NCBI GenBank assembly: GCA_027012955.1
Contig: JALUYL010000069.1
Coordinates: 1-40,433 of the forward strand
DNA from: Sulfurovum sp.
GTDB lineage: Bacteria; Campylobacterota; Campylobacteria; Campylobacterales; Sulfurovaceae
Direction of reading: 5' to 3'
DNA length: 40,433 bases
Part shown: positions 33,953-40,433 of the stretch, piece by piece
Position numbering within the stretch: position 1 is the first letter of the stretch
How the letters are laid out: each line of letters starts with the position of its first letter
The notes under the pieces: generated by a model
Databases searched by the model: none
What the model was told of the DNA's origin: nothing
Seen by the model: the letters and a program-made list of their open reading frames with translations, nothing else
Made by a program: the position numbers and the translations under genes

Positions 33953-33972
33953 TACACTACGATTATAGTGTA
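33953..33972. promoter_or_regulatory. operator-like palindrome 2 in the XRE/lipoprotein intergenic region
   Basis: TACACTA and TAGTGTA form a perfect inverted repeat with a 6-base spacer directly after the -10 box, covering the expected transcription start of the XRE gene. Confidence 0.5.
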
Positions 33973-33979
33973 GGATATT

Positions 33980-34231
33980 ATGAATAAAAAGTTAAATAAT
34001 TTAAGTAGTGACGCATTACATATACATATAGGGAAAAATGTCGCATGTCTTAGAAAAAAGGCGAACTTCAGTCAATTAGAATTATCTTTAGAAATAGGAA
34101 ATAAATCTCCTAGTTTACTTAGTTCAGCAGAAGTTTACAAAAATAAACGCCATTTCAATATTACACAACTACATAAAATTGCAAAAGTTTTAGATGTAAA
34201 TATTTGTGATTTTTTTCAGGAAGAATTGTAG
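33980..34231 (+). CDS. XRE-family transcriptional regulator
   Basis: This 83-residue DNA-binding protein consists almost only of a Cro/C1 helix-turn-helix domain (HIGKNVACLRKKANFSQLEL, NKSPSLLSSAEVYKN, FNITQLHKIAKVLDVNICDFF). It is divergent from the lipoprotein-104aa-Sel1 operon and likely represses both directions through the palindromes between them. The TAG stop codon is part of the GTAG head of a REP-like hairpin, so the gene ends exactly where the repeat begins. Confidence 0.82.
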   Translation: MNKKLNNLSSDALHIHIGKNVACLRKKANFSQLELSLEIGNKSPSLLSSAEVYKNKRHFNITQLHKIAKVLDVNICDFFQEEL

Positions 34232-34254
34232 GGTGCTGTTGCTACAGCACCTTT
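34200..34254 (+). repeat. direct repeat B at the right edge of the XRE/Sel1 cassette
   Basis: This 55-base segment overlaps the last ten codons of the XRE gene and the REP-like hairpin after it. It matches 31953-32006 in the same orientation, enclosing about 2.2 kb with the four cassette genes. Confidence 0.7.
34228..34251 (+). repeat. REP-like palindrome overlapping the XRE stop codon
   Basis: GTAG is followed by GGTGCTGT, loop TGCT and ACAGCACC. It is identical to 31980-32003. With the minus-oriented copy at 34318 it forms an outward-headed pair. Confidence 0.75.
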
Positions 34255-34317
34255 AAAAGTTTATTCATTTTATTAAGCCTTTCGGCGAAAGTTTATCTAT
34301 ATGCAAATTGTCCCATT

Positions 34318-34341
34318 GGTGCGTTAGCAAACGCACCCTAC
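34318..34341 (-). repeat. REP-like palindrome downstream of guaB
   Basis: On the minus strand GTAG is followed by GGTGCGTT, loop TGCT and AACGCACC. Compared with the copies at 31980 and 34228 the loop is identical, while stem positions differ on both sides so that pairing is kept. It ends four bases from the guaB stop. Confidence 0.75.
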
Positions 34342-34344
34342 AGA

Positions 34345-35793
<1,449 letters not shown>

Positions 35794-35825
35794 TTAGTCC
35801 TTTAGGGTTTTTATTTATTTTCTTC

Positions 35826-35852
35826 TTAATCACGAGCAAAGCTCTTGATTAA
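35826..35852. other. hairpin between gatA and guaB
   Basis: TTAATCA-x-GAGC and GCTC-x-TGATTAA form an 11-pair stem with one internal mismatch and an AAA loop. On the minus strand it follows gatA and is followed by A-rich rather than T-rich sequence, so it is not a standard terminator. It could be an mRNA processing or attenuation element. Confidence 0.45.
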
Positions 35853-35887
35853 TTCATCTCACTAAAGCTTCGGCTATCACCTCAGAC

Positions 35888-37228
35888 TCACTTGTAATTT
35901 ACAGCTTTTTCGAGGCTAGCAGCGCCATCAAAAAGTACTTTTTCGTTAAATGCCTTAGCAATAAGTTGGAGTCCAACTGGCATACCTTCATCATTTTTAG
36001 CAACAGGTACAGAGATACCAGGAAATCCAGCCAAGTTCACACCAAGCGTGTACATATCTGACTTGTACATCTCAAGTGGGTCTTCGCTCTCACCTATCTT
36101 AGGTGCAACAGATGGAGCCACAGGAGACAAGATAAGATCAGCCACCTCAAAGATAGCGTTAAACTCATCACGTATGAGGTGTCTTACTTTCTGTGCTTTG
36201 ACATAGTATGCATCATAATATCCTGAAGAGAGTACAAAGTTACCAAGCATGATACGTCTTTTCACCTCTTCACCAAAACCTTCGCTTCGTGTGTTAAAGA
36301 AAAGCTCTTCTGTGCTCTTAGACTCAGCTCTTGTTCCATAACGCACACCATCATAACGTGCCAAGTTTGTCGCTGCTTCTGCAGTCGCAAGTACATAGTA
36401 GGTTGCAATGTCATACTTAGTATTACTTAGCTCTTTACGTACGATGGTATGTCCCGCGGCTTCTAACTTAGCCACCGTATCAAAAAATGCTTTTTGCACA
36501 TCTGTATCTGCAGCCTCTACATAAGAGTCAATGACTGCAATAGTGAGTTTCACATCTGGGTTAAGATTATTAGCAATGTCTTCTATCTCAAAGTCTGCTG
36601 ACGTTGAGTCTTTGTCATCATGCCCTTTAATGGCATCATACAAAATAGCAGCATCTTCTACATTTTGAGCGATGGGGCCTATTTGGTCAAGACTTGATGC
36701 ATATGCACCCAAACCAAAACGAGATACGCGTCCATAGGTAGGTTTCATACCTACCACACCACAGTACGCTGCAGGCTGACGGATAGACCCACCCGTATCT
36801 GATCCAAGTGCTGCGATAGCAATGCCACCAGCAACTGCCGCAGCAGATCCACCTGAACTTCCACCTGGTACTCTGTTGTCACCATGTGGGTTGATGGTTG
36901 CACCATAACAAGAACTTTCCGTTGTTGAACCCATCGCAAACTCATCCATATTTGCACGACCAAATGCCATCATGCCTTTAGACTTAAGGTTAGTAATGAC
37001 TGTCGCTTCATACGGAGCGATATACCCTTGAAGGATTTTAGACCCTGCTGTCACAGACCAATCTTTGACTTGAATGTTGTCTTTAATGAGTATGGGCACA
37101 CCCTCACCAGAACTCTCAAAACCTACATAAGCGTTAAGACCAGACGCTTTTGCTTTTGTTTCAAGTTCGCGTCTTAGTGCTTCCATCTCTTCGTTAGATT
37201 TTGTTAATGCTTCTTTTAAAGTAATCAA
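35888..37228 (-). CDS. gatA: Asp-tRNA(Asn)/Glu-tRNA(Gln) amidotransferase subunit A
   Basis: GatA releases ammonia from glutamine for GatB to amidate mischarged Glu-tRNA(Gln) or Asp-tRNA(Asn). The amidase signature is complete: Lys49 in ILIKDNIQ, Ser124 in PGGSSGGS and the nucleophile Ser148 in [16 protein letters not shown]. The 446 residues are normal. The start is TTG with AAGGA eight bases upstream, and that site overlaps the stop region of the 42-residue gene before it. The genes gatB and gatC are not in the window. Confidence 0.96.
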   Translation of the reverse strand: MITLKEALTKSNEEMEALRRELETKAKASGLNAYVGFESSGEGVPILIKDNIQVKDWSVTAGSKILQGYIAPYEATVITNLKSKGMMAFGRANMDEFAMGSTTESSCYGATINPHGDNRVPGGSSGGSAAAVAGGIAIAALGSDTGGSIRQPAAYCGVVGMKPTYGRVSRFGLGAYASSLDQIGPIAQNVEDAAILYDAIKGHDDKDSTSADFEIEDIANNLNPDVKLTIAVIDSYVEAADTDVQKAFFDTVAKLEAAGHTIVRKELSNTKYDIATYYVLATAEAATNLARYDGVRYGTRAESKSTEELFFNTRSEGFGEEVKRRIMLGNFVLSSGYYDAYYVKAQKVRHLIRDEFNAIFEVADLILSPVAPSVAPKIGESEDPLEMYKSDMYTLGVNLAGFPGISVPVAKNDEGMPVGLQLIAKAFNEKVLFDGAASLEKAVNYK

Positions 37229-37231
37229 ATA

Positions 37232-37360
37232 TTATCCTTGTCTATCTTGTTTCTTCTTATAATACGCCACTACAGCCAACCCAACACCTACCAATCCAAA
37301 AATGAAAACAATCGAACCGACAATCACTTCCATCTGTATAGGTTGAGTCATATCAAACAT
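37232..37360 (-). CDS. 42-residue single-pass membrane peptide between ileS and gatA
   Basis: A short frame begins MFDMTQPIQMEVIVGSIVF and ends AVVAYYKKKQDRQG. It has one hydrophobic helix (about 11-33, rich in Val, Ile, Gly) followed by a basic tail, so it should be an inner membrane peptide. Its ATG overlaps the ileS stop (TAATG), and its own stop lies beside the ribosome binding site of gatA, so it is well placed for translational coupling. I do not recognise a family. The tight fit on both sides argues that it is a real gene. Confidence 0.65.
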   Translation of the reverse strand: MFDMTQPIQMEVIVGSIVFIFGLVGVGLAVVAYYKKKQDRQG

Positions 37361-40116
37361 TACGCACCTACCACTTTGGCACAGCGTTCACAGGCACAAT
37401 CTTCTGAAATCGAAGTAAATCTCCAACATCTAGGACATTTTGCTGCCGTTGCTTTGTGTACAGTAAATGTTTTGCCTTCTAGTTCAAAGGTAGCCACTTG
37501 CTCACCCTCAGAACTTGCTTTCATAGCCGATACTACAAACCAGTCTTCTAAATCTTTACTGTCACTGATAGCGAAGATACTCATATCTCCTGCTATTTCC
37601 ACTTCAAGTGTAGACTTCATGAGTTTCTCTTTTTTGAGTTTATCAACCGCTTCTGAGAATTTTACTCTTGCTTCCAAAAGTACTGCATCATCAAAACTTG
37701 CCTCTACTTCTGGTACTTCTACATAGACTAAGTCAAAGACATTTTTCATACCATCTTTAAAGAGTGCTGGAGCATATTCGAGTATTTCATCTGCTGTATA
37801 TGTAAGTACAGGTGCTACAAGCCCAAGCATCGCTTTAGAGATGTGCGCCATAGCAGACTGTGTTGCACGTCTTATTGGATCATTTTTATCTTCACAATAG
37901 AGTCTGTCTTTGGTAATGTCCATATAGATACCAGAAAGCTCATTGGTAATGAAGTGATTCAGTGTGGCAAATCCACCTAAGAAATCATAGGCATCAAAGC
38001 TAGCTTTCACTGAAGCAAATACCTCTCTAGCTTTTATAAGTATCCATCTGTCTAGTTCACCATAGGCGTCTACTTCAACATACACTTCTAAGTCATCTAC
38101 GTTTGCAAGTAAAAATCTAAAGGTATTACGTATCTTTCTGTACTGCTCTGCAGTTTGCTTCAAAATACCATCAGATATTTTCAAGTCTGTCTGGTAGTTA
38201 CTAAGTGCTACCCATAGACGTAGTATCTCAGAGCCATACTGCTTGATGACCTTATCTGGAGCAACTACGTTACCCTTAGACTTAGACATCTTCTCACCCT
38301 TCTCATCTACGGTAAACCCGTGTGTGATGAGTGTTTTGTATGGAGAGACTTGGTTCACTGCTGAAGAGAGTAACAATGAAGACTGGAACCAACCTCTATG
38401 CTGGTCAGAACCTTCTATGTAAAGTGACGCTGGGTATTCCCCTGCATCATAGTTACCGCTACTAAGCACTGAGTTCCATGTCGAACCTGAGTCAAACCAT
38501 ACATCTAAGATATCAGAGATTTTTTCCAAATCATCAGGGTTGTATTTTGACCCTGCTGGCAATAACTCTGCATTGCTCATAGAGTACCAAGCATCTGCGC
38601 CATGTACATCAAAGAGTGCTGCGATGTGCTCTAACACATCATCATCAAAGATGACTTCTTTCGTACTTTTGATTCTAAAGAATGCTATCGGCACACCCCA
38701 AGAACGTTGACGAGAGATACACCAGTCAGGTCTTCCCTCTATCATAGGCTTGAGTCTATTTTTAGAGCTCGCTGGGTAGAAGTTTACATCTTCTATCGCA
38801 CCCAGTGCAGACTCTCTAAGTGTATCGTTAGAACCCTCTGGCTTATCGTCAATAGAGATAAACCACTGATTTGTTGCTCTATAGATAAGTGGCTTTTTCG
38901 TTCTCCAACAGTGTGGGTACGAGTGGGTAAACTTACTTTGTTTTAAGAGGTTATCACCAAGAAGCTCCAAAATAGGCTCATTGGCTTTAAAGATGTGCAT
39001 ACCTACAAACTCATCGGGGTTAGGAAGCAGGTTAAGTCCTTTGACTGACTCATCATAACATCCTCTTTCATCTACAGGCATAACGACATCTAAGCCATAC
39101 TTGAGCCCTACTTTGTAGTCATCTTCACCATGTCCTGGGGCAGTATGTACTGCACCTGTACCACCGTCCATCATGACATGTTCACCTAAGACTACCTTAG
39201 ATGTACGCCCATTAAGTGGGTTAATGGCAAGTAAGCCTTCTAGCTCAGTTGAAGCTATCTTACGTGAAGCATGTCCGCTTACCACACCCTCTTCTATCAT
39301 CGCATCGTAACGTACTTCAGCCACAATGTGTCCATCATCTGTAAGTACATACATCTCTTCAGGGTTAAGAGAGATACCTGTGTTTGCAGGAAGTGTCCAC
39401 GGCGTTGTTGTCCAGATAACAAGTCCAGCTTTACCCTCTACACCTATCTGCTCTTTGGCTGCATCGCTTAACTCGAAGTGTACATAGATAGAGTAATCTT
39501 CTTTATCTTCATACTCTACTTCTGCATCTGCAAGCGCTGTACGTGCTGCCCATGACCAAAAGATAGGTTTATGACGCTCTACAAGCAGCCCCTTTTGAGC
39601 CACTTCACAAAGTGTACGGTAGATGTTTGCTTCAAATTTAAAGTCCATCGTTACATAAGGGTTTTCCCAATCAGCGATGATACCCAGTTGCTTAAAGCCA
39701 TCTCTTTGGATGTCCACAAATTTTGCTGCATGTGCACGACAAAGCTCTCTAAACTTTTCAGTTGGCATCGCCTCTTTTTTGCTTTTACCAAGTTTCTCTT
39801 CTACTTTTTGCTCGATTGGCAGACCATGACAGTCCCAACCTGGCGTCATACGTACAGCTTTACCTTGAAAGTAGTTGTATTTTAAGATGATGTCTTTGAG
39901 TGTCTTGTTAAGAGCATGACCGATGTGAATGTCACCGTTGGCATACGGAGGGCCATCATGAAGCGTAAACATTTCTGCATCAGCTCTTTTATTTTTCATC
40001 TGCTCATAAATATCTGCATCATACCATGCATGATACTTTTTAGGTTCATTTGTTGGAAGATTTCCACGCATCGGGAAGTCAGTTTTTGGAAGGAGAAGTG
40101 TGTCTTTGTAATCCAT
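37360..40116 (-). CDS. ileS: isoleucyl-tRNA synthetase
   Basis: IleS charges tRNA(Ile) and edits valine. The 918-residue class I enzyme has the HIGH motif in PPYANGDIHIGHALNK and KMSKS in DEKGEKMSKSKGN. The editing domain contains VIWTTTPWTLPANTGI and GTGAVHTAPGHGEDDY. The C-terminal zinc finger uses Cys894, Cys897, Cys909 and Cys912. This is the bacterial form with C-terminal zinc, as in E. coli. The start is an ATG, preceded by AAGG. It heads a probable operon ileS-42aa-gatA. Confidence 0.98.
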   Translation of the reverse strand: MDYKDTLLLPKTDFPMRGNLPTNEPKKYHAWYDADIYEQMKNKRADAEMFTLHDGPPYANGDIHIGHALNKTLKDIILKYNYFQGKAVRMTPGWDCHGLPIEQKVEEKLGKSKKEAMPTEKFRELCRAHAAKFVDIQRDGFKQLGIIADWENPYVTMDFKFEANIYRTLCEVAQKGLLVERHKPIFWSWAARTALADAEVEYEDKEDYSIYVHFELSDAAKEQIGVEGKAGLVIWTTTPWTLPANTGISLNPEEMYVLTDDGHIVAEVRYDAMIEEGVVSGHASRKIASTELEGLLAINPLNGRTSKVVLGEHVMMDGGTGAVHTAPGHGEDDYKVGLKYGLDVVMPVDERGCYDESVKGLNLLPNPDEFVGMHIFKANEPILELLGDNLLKQSKFTHSYPHCWRTKKPLIYRATNQWFISIDDKPEGSNDTLRESALGAIEDVNFYPASSKNRLKPMIEGRPDWCISRQRSWGVPIAFFRIKSTKEVIFDDDVLEHIAALFDVHGADAWYSMSNAELLPAGSKYNPDDLEKISDILDVWFDSGSTWNSVLSSGNYDAGEYPASLYIEGSDQHRGWFQSSLLLSSAVNQVSPYKTLITHGFTVDEKGEKMSKSKGNVVAPDKVIKQYGSEILRLWVALSNYQTDLKISDGILKQTAEQYRKIRNTFRFLLANVDDLEVYVEVDAYGELDRWILIKAREVFASVKASFDAYDFLGGFATLNHFITNELSGIYMDITKDRLYCEDKNDPIRRATQSAMAHISKAMLGLVAPVLTYTADEILEYAPALFKDGMKNVFDLVYVEVPEVEASFDDAVLLEARVKFSEAVDKLKKEKLMKSTLEVEIAGDMSIFAISDSKDLEDWFVVSAMKASSEGEQVATFELEGKTFTVHKATAAKCPRCWRFTSISEDCACERCAKVVGA

Positions 40117-40168
40117 AGTCGATAATACCTTCGTTTAGAGGCGTCTGCCTGTGTTATATTATCGTGAG

Positions 40169-40174
40169 ATTATA
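40169..40174 (-). promoter_or_regulatory. -10 box of the ileS operon
   Basis: On the minus strand GGATATAATCTCACG has a TATAAT 53 bases before ileS. A second TATAAT lies at 40186-40191. Neither has a good -35 box. Confidence 0.4.
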
Positions 40175-40210
40175 TCCAAAAGATGATTATAATTTACTGT
40201 TATTTATATT

Positions 40211-40236
40211 GGTGTTGTCAGGGGACAACACCCTAC
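40211..40236 (-). repeat. REP-like palindrome upstream of ileS
   Basis: On the minus strand GTAG is followed by GGTGTTGTC, loop CCCT and GACAACACC, a perfect 9-bp hairpin. It faces the plus-strand copy at 40256, with 19 bases between the two GTAG heads. Confidence 0.75.
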
Positions 40237-40255
40237 AGTGCTAAAATGAGTTTGC

Positions 40256-40281
40256 GTAGGGTGTCGTACCCTTACAACACC
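40256..40281 (+). repeat. REP-like palindrome upstream of ileS, second of a pair
   Basis: GTAG is followed by GGTGTCGTA, loop CCCT and TACAACACC. Eight of nine pairs form, with one C-A mismatch. The loop equals that of the copy at 40211. Confidence 0.7.
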
Positions 40282-40388
40282 ATTAATTCAAAATGAATTC
40301 CAAACTAATGAGCCACTTGCAGATTCCCAAAGACAACCCACAATTTAAGCTAAATTGAATTTCAAAAAAGCCCTTAAACCCTCATAAA

Positions 40389-40397
40389 TGTTATAAT
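40389..40397 (+). promoter_or_regulatory. possible extended -10 promoter pointing out of the window
   Basis: TGTTATAAT is an extended -10 element 36 bases from the right edge, so a plus-strand gene may begin just outside. Confidence 0.35.
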
Positions 40398-40433
40398 TAT
40401 CTACCAAAAAAAAACAACACTACAAGAACAAAC

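Larger units (their letters stand above)
40117..40433. other. 317-bp intergenic end of the window
   Basis: This stretch holds the ileS promoter region, two REP-like hairpins and a possible plus-strand promoter near the right edge. No coding region, tRNA or terminator with a T tract was found. Confidence 0.6.

Overview
The window looks like the chromosome of a Campylobacterota (epsilonproteobacterial) species, most likely a free-living sulfur/hydrogen oxidiser of the Sulfurovum/Sulfurimonas kind. The basis is low GC content, frequent GTG/TTG starts, extended -10 promoters without a good -35, and gene order. Read on the minus strand, the order rplU-rpmA-obgE-proB-fmt-birA-parA-parB-atpF'-atpF-atpH-atpA-atpG-atpD-atpC-tolQ-tolR-tolA-tolB-pal is the superoperon typical of that phylum. 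The genus is inferred from memory of gene order, not from a search.

Layout. 1-6000: a coiled-coil lipoprotein, pgsA and a porin on the plus strand, then divergent proA and proC. 6001-11546: envelope genes on the minus strand (L,D-transpeptidase-like, cpoB, pal, tolB, tolA, tolR, tolQ), with one unrelated plus-strand gene between tolB and tolA. 11521-17309: F1 ATP synthase and both Fo b-type subunits (a and c are not here). 17372-20555: parB, parA, birA, fmt. 20556-22424: an accessory patch between fmt and proB (orphan HigA, two small unknown genes, an empty stretch, a VapBC-type toxin-antitoxin pair with a clear promoter/operator). 22425-25407: proB, obgE, a small lipoprotein, rpmA, rplU. 25509-29749: ridA, a lipoprotein, a MoeB/ThiF-family gene, a HEPN/Abi-like defence gene, a catalytically impaired nitrilase-fold protein, xseB and metX. 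29904-31163: metY. 31176-34254: accessory region with a ParE-type toxin-antitoxin pair, a lone truncated antitoxin, and a cassette (Sel1-repeat membrane protein, 104-residue protein, lipoprotein, divergent XRE regulator) bounded by near-identical direct repeats. 34345-40116: guaB, gatA, a 42-residue membrane peptide gene and ileS.

How parts work together. ATP synthase makes proton-motive-force-linked ATP. The adjacent Tol-Pal genes use the same proton gradient to hold the outer membrane to peptidoglycan during division. ProB, ProA and ProC make proline from glutamate. MetX and MetY make homocysteine by direct sulfhydrylation. ParA and ParB segregate the chromosome.

The most notable non-genic signal is a family of eight short REP-like palindromes. 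Each has the tetranucleotide GTAG directly before a hairpin, and most have a GGTG/CACC stem base. Stem sequences differ between copies but almost all changes keep pairing. They occur singly and as inverted pairs, always outside or exactly at the edge of genes. Two identical copies flank the XRE/Sel1 cassette. No REP transposase (RAYT) lies in the window.
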